Position numbers and translations under genes: made by a program. The notes beneath the pieces were generated by a model. The model was not told the DNA's origin, made no database searches, and saw only the letters and a list, made by a program, of their open reading frames with translations. Below are positions 1-7,813 of a DNA stretch of 23,884 nucleotides, in pieces. Numbering within the stretch: the stretch's first letter is position 1; every line of letters begins with the position of its first letter. Origin of the DNA: Gracilaria caudata (Eukaryota > Rhodophyta > Florideophyceae > Gracilariales > Gracilariaceae). The stretch spans positions 1 through 23,884 of the forward strand of contig JASCIV010000335.1 in assembly GCA_030374735.1 (NCBI GenBank). Reading direction: 5' to 3'.

Positions 1-2
1 CG

Positions 3-1175
3 CTCAAAGGCCGAGTCGAGAAACTCCGTCTGAAACAGGAAAATCTTGAGAATCAGAAGCGTAAGGTAGGCGAAGCTAGAAGCTGGGAGGCAAGGCAAAA
101 GGACTCGCATATCAAAGAGCTGCATCGGGCGAAAGCAGAGATGGAGGCGAAAAGGCAGCAGATAGTGCTGCTAGCCAGACATGCTGAAAAGCTTCGAACC
201 AACATTCATGAAATGCAAGAAAAGTACAAATCTCTGAACAAAAAGAGTTTGGAGCTGCAAGACAAGTACCTGCACCCTTCGCTCCGAGAATTGGTTGTCA
301 GCGAAGCTGCAAAGGGGGGACCAGTGTCGGAGCACTTGGTTAATAAGACCATGGAGGAGATTATTCCAGAGATTAAGAGTGGCCTGCGCGGATTACACGA
401 GGTCGAGAACCAATTTCATCATGCTTCCCCTATAGCAAATGTGTTTACCCTGTTTTGTATCTACGCTCTTGCTGTTTCTCTGGTTGTGACATGTGTGCGG
501 TACACTATGATCGCTCACCGTATCATGACCTTGCGTCGAATGCTTTTTATGGCAGACATGAGTATCTTGGCTATCTGGTTCCTCATTTGCGTCTGCTATG
601 CAGCGATTCTTATTGATCCACTTGAAGCTATGGCACGAGAGCACGGGAGCGTCACTATGGTGGTTCAGATCCTAATTATGGCAGGCCTTATTGGGAACGT
701 GGTTTTAAGATGTGTTGCCCTTTGCTCCAATGTCAGCAGCAAAGGTTTCACTGAACTGCTCCTTGTTGTTTTCGTTGCGCAGCACTACTATCAGGCAGTG
801 TGGGTTCCAATTGTGTTGGATGAACGAGTGAAGGCCAATCTATGGTCATATCTGGGCTATGCCGCCATAAATGGGTCACTTGCTGTGTATCGTGCCCGTT
901 CTTTGTCTCGTGCAATGCAGACAGCGCAAGCAGAATTCTGTGGTGCGACTGCTGGGAAGTGGGAGAATAGCTGGCTGAGGTCCCGAGTTGAAAAGGGCAT
1001 CCAATACCTAGAAGACTTACTTACGCTTGGAATCCCGTCGGAAGACACAGACGTAGAATGTCTGTCAGAAGGGCATACAAGGACAACCAGAACTGAGCGC
1101 ACCAGACAAGGGAGAAAAGAGTTAATACAGATGAAGTGCACGCCGTATTCAAAGCGCAGAGATCCAAGAGCATGA
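3..1175 (+). CDS. Coiled-coil multi-pass membrane protein, 5' partial
   Basis: The reading frame is open from base 3, upstream of its first ATG at 141, so the gene enters from the left edge and only 390 codons are visible. The first 130 or so visible residues are charged (Lys, Glu, Gln, Arg) and look like a coiled coil. Four hydrophobic segments follow, near bases 433-510, 540-620, 650-720 and 745-825, the second containing ILAIWFLICVCYAAILI. The C-terminal 80 residues are hydrophilic and basic and end in a TGA at 1173-1175. The order is therefore cytoplasmic coiled coil, four-helix membrane domain, short polar tail. I recognise no family. Other possibilities are a tethering or organelle-contact protein, or an unnamed lineage-specific membrane protein. 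The frame is certain; the function is unknown. Confidence 0.75.
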   Translation, partial: LKGRVEKLRLKQENLENQKRKVGEARSWEARQKDSHIKELHRAKAEMEAKRQQIVLLARHAEKLRTNIHEMQEKYKSLNKKSLELQDKYLHPSLRELVVSEAAKGGPVSEHLVNKTMEEIIPEIKSGLRGLHEVENQFHHASPIANVFTLFCIYALAVSLVVTCVRYTMIAHRIMTLRRMLFMADMSILAIWFLICVCYAAILIDPLEAMAREHGSVTMVVQILIMAGLIGNVVLRCVALCSNVSSKGFTELLLVVFVAQHYYQAVWVPIVLDERVKANLWSYLGYAAINGSLAVYRARSLSRAMQTAQAEFCGATAGKWENSWLRSRVEKGIQYLEDLLTLGIPSEDTDVECLSEGHTRTTRTERTRQGRKELIQMKCTPYSKRRDPRA

Positions 1176-1755
1176 TACTAATTTGCTTCGGTCTGAACAT
1201 GTTCAGATCAAGCGCCGAAAGAGTAGTTTCTTGTGCGTTGTATCAGTTCCCAAAGGCAATTGGTGAGGCTAAGATTTCAACAGAAACCCTCACCTTACCT
1301 ATATCTGCAAGGGTATTCAGATATGCTGTTTCAACTCGCTCGCGAGAAACTTAAATCTTCCTCGACGTAAAGCTTACTACAACTAGATATTCTTGAAGAA
1401 ACAAATGCGAAGGTGTGTGAATGGCTACGCTCTTTGAGAGCAATCATGGTGTGGGAAACCCTTTTAAAGGTGTTATCATGACATTTGCAAGTAAGTGTTG
1501 TCATATACACGTACATACAATGTATAGTGGCGCTTTATTTTTACATGTATTACACGTAATTAATAATACGGAGCAACTTTGAATAAACTCTACTGCAGAT
1601 TTTCGAGTCTCGAACCGAAGACGCATTCCGATGCTTTTTGGCAGGATCGAAACTGTGTGGTCAATCCCTGTTTTTCATTGACTTCGACACCATCCAGTTC
1701 TGAGGCTGCTTCTATCGGCTACCGCGATTCATCGTGGGATTGCGTCGAAGACAAA
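1176..1755. other. Intergenic region, no gene seen
   Basis: This holds the 3' flank of the coiled-coil membrane gene and the 5' flank of the small mitochondrial gene. It is AT-rich around 1500-1570. The open frame of the downstream gene extends back to 1579 without an ATG. No conserved protein or RNA was recognised. Confidence 0.5.
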
Positions 1756-2379
1756 ATGTTGGCTCTCCGCTCCTCCCTTATCCGTGCCGCGGCTTTAGTC
1801 GCTCCAAGACGCAGTCTTGCTATCTCGGCCACCGTGAAAGTGGCCCCGGACACGTCCGCAGAGAACTTTCCCGCCCCGTCTCATGTCAGTCTATCTTCCG
1901 AAGCAGCCGATCTCGCGCAGCAGCTTAATGCGTTCTATTCTGATCCAGGTAAGCAACCATCACTTGTGCGTGCCCTTTGACGAAATTGATGATTATACTC
2001 TGGTGAAGTGTACACCAAATGCTTTCCTTCGTTCCAACCAGTTCATGGGGCGGACGCCGAGCACTTGTCGCGTGAAGATGCCACAGGAGGGCAAGCGAAG
2101 ATTCCAATGTTTTCGTTGCGATTTGCCATCAGGTCATCTTCCGCTAGGATCTAACCGAGCAAGTATGTTCATGTGTAACGAACAGAGAGTGTTGTGTCTC
2201 TCTCAGACGAAACTAGAGACGCTCTACAGGCCGAAGTCATGAAAAGAGTTTTGTCCGTCCCAGAAGCGGAAGTATCTACCGCTTGGGCAGAGCAAAACCT
2301 TCAGATTCCTTCAGAGATTCGTCTGGGCGACAATCCGCTGTTCGAAAGCGCCCAGAAGATGCGAATTGGCTCCAAGTAA
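1756..2379 (+). CDS. Small protein with mitochondrial-type presequence, two exons
   Basis: Proposed exons are 1756-1948 and 2207-2379, with a 258 bp intron (donor GTAAGC, acceptor TCTCAG). The exons join in phase 1 to give 121 residues ending at TAA 2377-2379. Both halves are open, and the downstream frame has no ATG of its own before Met in AEVMKRV, which supports splicing. The start ATG at 1756 follows ACAAA. The N-terminus (MLALRSSLIRAAALVAPRRS) is rich in Arg, Ala, Leu and Ser with no acidic residue, as in mitochondrial targeting peptides. The mature part is polar and probably helical, with no membrane segment. I do not recognise the family; a small subunit of a respiratory or ribosomal complex is possible. 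The presequence is inferred from composition only, and an upstream noncoding exon is not excluded. Confidence 0.6.
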
Positions 2380-2928
2380 GATAGATGTTATGAGGCGGGT
2401 TTCAATGGAGAAGCAATTTTTCCCTCGACTGCGATACCCTTTTAGTAGTAGCGCAGGGATGGCTTGGGTGCTATTCTGAATATCGATAAAGGGTTGGTCG
2501 GGGGAAGTAGTTTGGAGTGCGGTGCTTCAAAATCTTTCTTCCTTGACGTTGTGCGTTTTACATACGATACGCCTTGAGCATCTGGCAATTGCTCGCTGGA
2601 ATGTTGCCAAGTTCTGCGGAAGAGAGAGTTTCAAGGATGAAGTCAACGCAAATCGTGGAAACCCTGTCTCCTCTTTATTTTGTGTTACTGAAGTTGAGAA
2701 CGCTGAGTGTCGCGGTAAAGACTTCCAAACGACGTGTCGTGTTGTGTACACTTTAAAATCCTTGGCCTATCATCTTGATGCACCTTGGTGCAGGGGAAGA
2801 TCTTTGTTCGTCAGGAGGCGCTTTTTTTTGCCCTTCCAAGCACGCACACAATACACGGCTCCTAAAGCGTGTATTGCGTAGAATGCTGGGCATGATATTG
2901 ACTTTGAAACTGTTGTGGGATTATAAAA

Positions 2929-2959
2929 GATAGGGTTACGAGTCTATCGTAACCCTATC
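2929..2959. repeat. Perfect 13 bp inverted repeat
   Basis: GATAGGGTTACGA at 2929-2941 and TCGTAACCCTATC at 2947-2959 are exact reverse complements around a 5-base loop (GTCTA). A further AGGGTTATCG follows directly at 2961-2970. The arms could form a stable hairpin in RNA or a cruciform in DNA. The role is unknown; terminator, mobile-element end and small RNA are all possible. Confidence 0.85.
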
Positions 2960-3099
2960 GAGGGTTATCGCTCTTAACCACCCATACTTTGCTCTCAAAG
3001 TAAGCCTCTAAAGTTTCGATTGGATGTTATGGTATGTTCTTTCTTGGCCCAACTGTGGGGAAGCCTCTGAGCTGAGCCACCAAGAGAGCATTATAGGGC

Positions 3100-3124
3100 A
3101 AGAACGGCCCTCAGGTCCGTTCTT
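3100..3124. repeat. 8 bp inverted repeat
   Basis: AAGAACGG (3100-3107) and CCGTTCTT (3117-3124) are exact reverse complements around a 9-base loop. The stem is short and has no known function. Confidence 0.6.
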
Positions 3125-3146
3125 AACTAGCGTGAATTCACTACAC

Positions 3147-3298
3147 GTACCGTCGTACCATCAAACTTGGAAGTTGCAATCAGATTCTATTTCATGATCG
3201 TCTGCAAATATGAAATACCTTCGATTTTAGCTGGATGTGGGGACCGCTCGCCTGAATAATTGTGCCCCCTCGGCGTAAGAAAAGAAGTACGACGGTAC
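3147..3298. repeat. Inverted pair of GTACCGTCGTAC palindromes, about 150 bp apart
   Basis: GTACCGTCGTAC lies at 3147-3158 and its exact reverse complement GTACGACGGTAC at 3287-3298, where it extends to the palindrome-like AAGTACGACGGTACTT (3285-3300). The same 12-mer occurs again at 8089-8100. Two inverted copies 128 bp apart could be the ends of a small non-autonomous element, but no target-site duplication was made out. The right copy lies in the ATG-less upstream part of the adenylyltransferase frame. Confidence 0.55.
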
Positions 3299-3336
3299 TT
3301 GTTCTCCGTTGTGGACGTTTCAAGATAGAAAGGAGG

Positions 3337-4239
3337 ATGAGAGTGAAGAACAATAGAGACTTAGATGACATGAACTCTGGAAGATCTAACACCATATGCA
3401 AAATTAATACAAGGGCACTTCCTGTTCGTGGAGACGAGGAGAATTTAGCTGTGAATCTAAGCGGAATTCGAGCCTTTCTTCAAAACAGCAAGGATGATTT
3501 CTCCACTCTGTACGTGTTCCCGGAACGCGACAACGGTCTGAGTTACCTCAGACTCGCTTCGTGTGTTTTTTCTTTTGTTGTACAGTTAAACAGACCCAGG
3601 GCTGATGTCGTAATCAGAAGACGCGCGGAAGCTTGTGAGCCATTCCTCCCGGCTTTCCAAGTCGCCTCGCTCGAGAACGATGATGATGAACCTCAACCAA
3701 CAGAAGACTGGCTCCCTGTGGCTGCTCAAGGCTATAATTTCGGGGACTTTTCAGATGATTTCTACAACAAGTACAAGACAGTCGCTGTTGGAGGAACATT
3801 CGACAGATTACATGCTGGACATAGACTACTCTTAACAGCTGCTGTGTGGGCTGCAGAAGAAGTGTTGCGTGTGGGCATAACATCTGAAGCAATGTTGCAA
3901 AACAAGCGACACAAGGATCTCATAGGATGCATTGAGTCCAGAAGTGAAAGCGCCGTGGCGTATTCTAAGCGCGTCAAACCGTCGATTCCAAGTGTAATAG
4001 TCACACACTTGACGGATTCGTATGGTCCAACATCTTATGATCCATCGATAAATGCTCTGGTTGTTTCCAGGGAAACTGTTCATGGAGCTCGCAAAATCAA
4101 CGACACTCGCCGAGAAGCCGGACTGAATCCCATGACTTTCATTGTTGTTGACGTCTTAGACACCAAGGGTGTGAAGCTTAGCTCGTCTGCTTTACGCGAA
4201 GCAGAAGCTGAACGTAGACGTAGCTCTAATAAAACCTAG
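3337..4239 (+). CDS. Phosphopantetheine adenylyltransferase (eukaryotic PPAT)
   Basis: The likely product transfers AMP from ATP to 4'-phosphopantetheine, giving dephospho-CoA, the fourth step of CoA synthesis. Residues about 146-290 form a nucleotidyltransferase domain. TVAVGGTFDRLHAGH carries the HxGH-type ATP site (H159 to H162). A distal KLSSSALRE near residue 280 corresponds to the second nucleotide-binding motif of this superfamily. The arrangement resembles plant PPAT and the central domain of animal COASY, but no dephospho-CoA kinase domain follows, so this is a stand-alone enzyme. The N-terminal 145 residues are divergent, with an acidic stretch just before the domain. The frame is open from 3262, but the first ATG is 3337, giving 300 residues; Met at 3370 is an alternative. 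A pyrimidine-rich run ending ACAG near 3560-3583 could be a splice acceptor, so the N-terminal model is less certain than the catalytic domain. Confidence 0.85.
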   Translation: MRVKNNRDLDDMNSGRSNTICKINTRALPVRGDEENLAVNLSGIRAFLQNSKDDFSTLYVFPERDNGLSYLRLASCVFSFVVQLNRPRADVVIRRRAEACEPFLPAFQVASLENDDDEPQPTEDWLPVAAQGYNFGDFSDDFYNKYKTVAVGGTFDRLHAGHRLLLTAAVWAAEEVLRVGITSEAMLQNKRHKDLIGCIESRSESAVAYSKRVKPSIPSVIVTHLTDSYGPTSYDPSINALVVSRETVHGARKINDTRREAGLNPMTFIVVDVLDTKGVKLSSSALREAEAERRRSSNKT

Positions 4240-4900
4240 AATTCTAGCTGTTTAGGCCGAGAGCAATGATTCAGAATCAAAACTGTTAAACGTGAGCAGT
4301 GGCAGAACGCAGCTGTCGACCGGGAGCAGTGAATGATGTGAATCAATTTGTGCTTCGCCGCCCGAAGAGTAGGAGAAGCCTCTGGCTCAACTTGCTTTCT
4401 TGTAAACACACCCGTTTGGTACCCTCCCTTGAGGAGACAGTTAATTTACAAGTGCCGTCCGGTTTTGCTGAATGATGTCGAGTATTACGTCTTGAGGTGC
4501 CCTAAAGGTACATATGCAAGGCAACTCAACGTCCCGCCCCTCCGCGACCGTCAAGGTCTGGCTTTGGCCGATGTTATTAGAAAATGCCGTTAAAAGGTGC
4601 TAACCTTCTTAGTGAGACAGCGTTTCTTTCAGTAAAAACTCTCTACACTTAGTTCTATTTAAACTAGAGGTGTGCCTATAAATGAGAAAGAGAGAGATCA
4701 GGAAACACAATTTCAGTCATTGTCCGAAATCGCCAGACTAGCTGGAGAACGAAGAATTCTTCAATGAGGAACCCTTATCATGACGTAGAAAATGAACTGT
4801 CATGTGCCGAAAATCGAAGGAGTAGAACGGTGCTTCGACGGATGTTGAACAGCAATAAGGCAAACCTTGTACATGGTTACGACTAAACGCTGGTATTCAT
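4240..4900. other. Convergent intergenic region
   Basis: This is the 3' flank shared by the adenylyltransferase (+) and the unrecognised membrane-like gene (-). A 6 bp hairpin (TGATTC, A, GAATCA) lies at 4267-4279, just after the first stop. A frame open from 4348 to 4593 without an ATG ends in an Arg-rich stretch, but it has no recognisable domain and no clear splice partner. Confidence 0.45.
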
Positions 4901-5797
4901 TCATTGCGATGCTTCAACAAGCCTGTGCAGCCTTGTCAATCGCTGTATTTGAGCTAACACTAAGGCGAAAATCAATTTCTTCACATTTCCCCTTCTGCGC
5001 GGACAGTCCTTCAGCAGTTTTGACCATCTCTGCAACGGCAAAGCGAAAGCTGTGGCATAGATAGAGCTTCGAAATATGGCGGCAAGGCCTTGAGATGCCG
5101 AAAAATGCTTCGGCCAAAGATAAAGCCTTACAATGTCAGGGAAAATACTCTCTTTGAAGAAGCAACATACGATTCCAAGCGCCGAAGCAAGTGTATACTT
5201 CAAAGATCCAATTCGAAAGAACAAGCGGTATATTAGAGCCTGTCTGGCTGTGCGATGGATAACCGTCCGTATGGCTTTGAACCAGAGAAGGGAACCTTTG
5301 TTGGACCCGAACTTGGTCTTTCGAAACTGTAGTGGAATGGTTCCAAGAATGAACCAGGCTAGGGAGGATGTTGCTGGTGCCAGAAGAAACTCTATGCACT
5401 TACGAGAGAGACTCATGTCTGCACGATGGGGAGGGGGATATCGTTCATCAACGACGATTTCAACAAGCACTTTCCAGACTCGAGCAAGCTCCCTGTAACC
5501 ACTGGAAATGGGAAACCCATCGTATACGAAGTACGTAAATGTCCTAAGACCAGCGCGAATAAGAGCATTGTCTCCTTGAGGGTCTGCAGATTCGTGATGG
5601 GCATCAGATGACGTGGGTACATCATCATTGGAATGATCCAAAGATTGCCTCGAATATATTCTTGGACGCTTTGAAACAATGCTTCCCGTGGATCGCACCC
5701 GAACAACAGTGCTATTTGGAGGAGATTCGTTGTCTGAAGTCGAATCAGCTGCCGCATGTGTGTTGCCATTCATCCCAACCACATGGTGGGGTGGCAT
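4901..5797 (-). CDS. Unrecognised membrane-like protein, 298 residues
   Basis: The single frame runs from an ATG at 5797 (context AACCATGCC) to a TGA at 4903-4901. A second in-frame ATG eight codons later could also serve. The first 85 residues are polar, Ser/Asp/Asn-rich and contain a basic KRPR. The remainder is mixed hydrophobic and basic. Hydrophobic stretches include IEFLLAPATSSLAWFILG and YTLASALGIVCCFF, and a third contains GLAAIFRSSIYATAFALPL. This suggests two to four membrane passes with a cytoplasmic N-terminal tail and a basic C-terminus. No domain or motif was recognised. The gene converges with the adenylyltransferase and diverges from the ROMO1-like gene. Length and composition favour a real gene, but shorter antisense frames overlap it, and introns cannot be excluded. 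Confidence 0.5.
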   Translation of the reverse strand: MPPHHVVGMNGNTHAAADSTSDNESPPNSTVVRVRSTGSIVSKRPRIYSRQSLDHSNDDVPTSSDAHHESADPQGDNALIRAGLRTFTYFVYDGFPISSGYRELARVWKVLVEIVVDERYPPPHRADMSLSRKCIEFLLAPATSSLAWFILGTIPLQFRKTKFGSNKGSLLWFKAIRTVIHRTARQALIYRLFFRIGSLKYTLASALGIVCCFFKESIFPDIVRLYLWPKHFSASQGLAAIFRSSIYATAFALPLQRWSKLLKDCPRRRGNVKKLIFALVLAQIQRLTRLHRLVEASQ

Positions 5798-6593
5798 GGT
5801 TAATCGTGAATCAAGAATCGATGGACAAGCTTTGGTCTCAAAGTTGGGTCGAAAACCCTCGAGATAGGGTGTAATTTTGTGAGCAGAGAGACGTCCCGAT
5901 GCTACTGTTTCTCAACGTTATTGACTACGAGAGGTGACGGATGGAAAGGTTCGGGTCTGGGATTTTTCGAGCAAGCATCACGATGGTCAAGTGTCGTTCC
6001 TCGCCGTCAACATCCTTGCCGATCAGCGGTATGCATATACGAAGGGTAGCGTCCTATCCTCATCAAATCCATAACCTTGATGTCTCATAATATGGCCAAA
6101 GGGTTGGGCGGATGGACTAGGCTGACGCTTACAGACCCTAATGCATTTTTGGGGTCCACGCCGTGCACGTGGCCAAAGTTTAAACTCAAAGATGCCTGTG
6201 CGGAATCTGAACTTCAGATGACATGGCGTTGCAGCCATTGTTGAGAGATCCACATTGCTAGGAAAGTTCTTTGATCCTCTTGTGTGTGAAGGGAGCAAGC
6301 GGGGCACTTCGCTTCTGGCAAGCAGGCTTTCTCACAAAAGAGAATCTGTTTATTTCACGCCGCAGAGGACCGTTTTTCGCTGTAGCGTTCTACCCTTGTA
6401 GAGGATAAGATATCCATCGTTAGGTTTTTTTTTTTTTGCTGCTCTCATTCTTGTTCCTCTCAGTAACGCGTTCTGGACTCATCGGCCGGTAGATCCGACA
6501 CACTGATTGAGGGGACGTAACTTTTACTTCAGAAGGTGCACTTCAGAGGGGACGTAGAGGTTCAACCTGTTCGCATCGCTCCACGCGAAAAAG
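5798..6593. other. Divergent intergenic region
   Basis: This separates the start of the membrane-like gene (-) from the start of the ROMO1-like gene (+) and probably holds both promoters. A T-tract lies near 6425-6438. A frame at 5934-6074 has a short WD40-like stretch (DGKVRVWDFSS) but no start codon and only 46 codons. Nothing else was recognised. Confidence 0.45.
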
Positions 6594-6935
6594 ATGGTTT
6601 TCCTTGACAGCGGTCGCCGTGACTGCCTGCACAAAATGAAGAACGGGGCAATTCTTGGTGGCAGTGTTGGCAGCGCAGCAGGGTTTCTATTTGGCTCATA
6701 TGAAGCCGCACAAATACGAGGTATTCCCGTATCACAGGTATGGCAGTTTGTTGAGTTCTCTATCGTTGTCATCCGCCATTCTAACGAAGTCTTTGTTTGA
6801 CACGCCGGGTTTGTTGTTCCCCTGCAGAAACTTGGTTTAGTATTACGCAATTCTGTGGGAGGAAGCATTGTATTCGGATTCTTTCTAGCGATTGGCACAG
6901 GTATAAGAAGTTGCAGCGCTCGCGAGCGATACTGA
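6594..6935 (+). CDS. ROMO1/MGR2-like mitochondrial inner-membrane protein, two exons
   Basis: Exons are 6594-6737 and 6828-6935, split in phase 0 by a 90 bp intron (donor GTATGG, acceptor CCTGCAG). The joined product has 83 residues, close to the 79 of human ROMO1. It keeps the family layout: a short polar N-terminus with Cys and KMKNG, a first glycine-zipper helix (GAILGGSVGSAAGFLFGS), a short loop, then a second helix (SVGGSIVFGFFLAIGTGIR) followed by Cys. In yeast the homologue Mgr2 is a lateral gatekeeper of the TIM23 translocase. ROMO1 is linked to TIM23 function and mitochondrial morphology. The unspliced first exon would add a polar tail and stop at 6800, losing the conserved second helix, so splicing is well supported. 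The C-terminal extension SARERY is unusual. The gene converges with the small coiled-coil gene. Confidence 0.8.
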
Positions 6936-7288
6936 CGATACTTCTGTCAGAGTTCCGGGTATACTAGCCAAAGCTACCATTTTTGCGTTCAATATCTCGT
7001 AACCTTTATCTACCAATTGGTCATGTCTCTCATCAGTACTAGTGACTATGATTCACTGATACTGTCTTTACGAAGCGGTACTGATAGGGGTTGAGAAATA
7101 TGAGCGGAACAGTGGCTATTCTGCGGCTGAGACCTAGCAAAGTTAGCGATCGAACTGATAAGTGGAAATCCGGAGAGCAGTTGCAAGGAATAAGGCTTGC
7201 ATGTTCACCCCGTACGCTTGCACGTGAAACAGGATAATCTGTGCAAAGCTGCGAAGAAGTTATTTGTTGAATATGTTTGTTGCCGCGC
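6936..7288. other. Convergent intergenic region with imperfect hairpin
   Basis: This is the 353-base shared 3' flank of the ROMO1-like gene and the coiled-coil gene. CAGTACTAGTGA (7034-7045) pairs with TCACTGATACTG (7053-7064) at 10 of 12 positions around a 7-base loop. No coding sequence was recognised. Confidence 0.5.
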
Positions 7289-7813
7289 TCATTTGAGAAC
7301 CTCCGACAGAGCTTGAATACGGAAGGAAATCTCTGCGATAGACGAAGTTGCCTTTGTGAGACAATTCTTGGCTTCGAAGAAATCGGTATTAAATGCGGCA
7401 AAGTCGGCTTTGAGCGCATCTAGTTCAGTGTTCTTTAGTTTCGCATCATCTGTTTTACCATCAGCACCAACAGAATCACTCTTCCTTGCAGACAATACAG
7501 CGTTCAGTCTAGCAGTTTTCTCCATGTTTCTTATCGCAATTCGTTCAGCTATGATGTCTTCTGCCTCATCTACCACGGACTTTGGATATTTTCCGTCAAA
7601 ATCAGTGAGTTTTCGGGGTCTGCGCCATCTTGTAGGTACCTTTCCCTCCTGCCATGAAAGTAAAAACGACTGTGCCGCAAGGAAGCGCTTCGCAGCTGCC
7701 AAATTGTTATCCACGGATGATTCTTCGGTGTCCGAGTACTCCCAAGTTTCAATGTCATTCCATTCAGTCATGCGCGCGATCATTTCCGCGTCTTCTAATT
7801 TTCCAACCGTCAT
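7289..7813 (-). CDS. Small charged coiled-coil protein
   Basis: From the ATG at 7813 the frame gives 174 residues and ends at TGA 7291-7289. The frame is open upstream to about 7916 without an ATG (it begins just after a TGA), so a first exon joined near 7815-7909 is possible; that stretch encodes aromatic residues such as IESFWNFHP. The N-terminal part is acidic (NDIETWEYSDTEESS). The middle is basic and contains TRWRRPRKLTDFDGKYPKSV. The C-terminal 80 residues look like a helix or coiled coil rich in Ala, Lys, Asp and Glu. No membrane segment, signal peptide or known domain was recognised. Amino-acid use is typical of a structured or scaffold protein, and the antisense frames read less plausibly. 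The function is unknown. Confidence 0.55.
   Translation of the reverse strand: MTVGKLEDAEMIARMTEWNDIETWEYSDTEESSVDNNLAAAKRFLAAQSFLLSWQEGKVPTRWRRPRKLTDFDGKYPKSVVDEAEDIIAERIAIRNMEKTARLNAVLSARKSDSVGADGKTDDAKLKNTELDALKADFAAFNTDFFEAKNCLTKATSSIAEISFRIQALSEVLK

Larger units (their letters stand above)
2380..3336. other. Intergenic region with hairpins
   Basis: About 950 bases separate the small mitochondrial gene from the first ATG of the adenylyltransferase. Small open frames near 2522-2881 have no recognisable product. Structure visible here includes a 13 bp perfect hairpin at 2929-2959, an 8 bp hairpin at 3100-3124, and inverted copies of GTACCGTCGTAC at 3147-3158 and 3287-3298. The promoter of the downstream gene should lie here. 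Confidence 0.5.

Noticed and set aside
857..1141. Minus-strand frame opposite the first membrane gene
   Set aside because: Antisense shadow of a frame with clear membrane segments.
1600..1630. tRNA-like T-loop string on the minus strand (GGTTCGAGAC)
   Set aside because: No acceptor or anticodon arms could be paired around it.
2929..2975. Telomere-like AGGGTT and AACCCT units
   Set aside because: Only two or three copies, arranged as a hairpin and not in tandem.
4348..4593. 81-codon frame ending in an Arg-rich stretch
   Set aside because: No ATG, no recognisable family and no convincing splice partner.
5608..5874. Plus-strand frames opposite the start of the membrane-like gene
   Set aside because: Short, with no domain; the minus-strand frame is longer and has a good start context.
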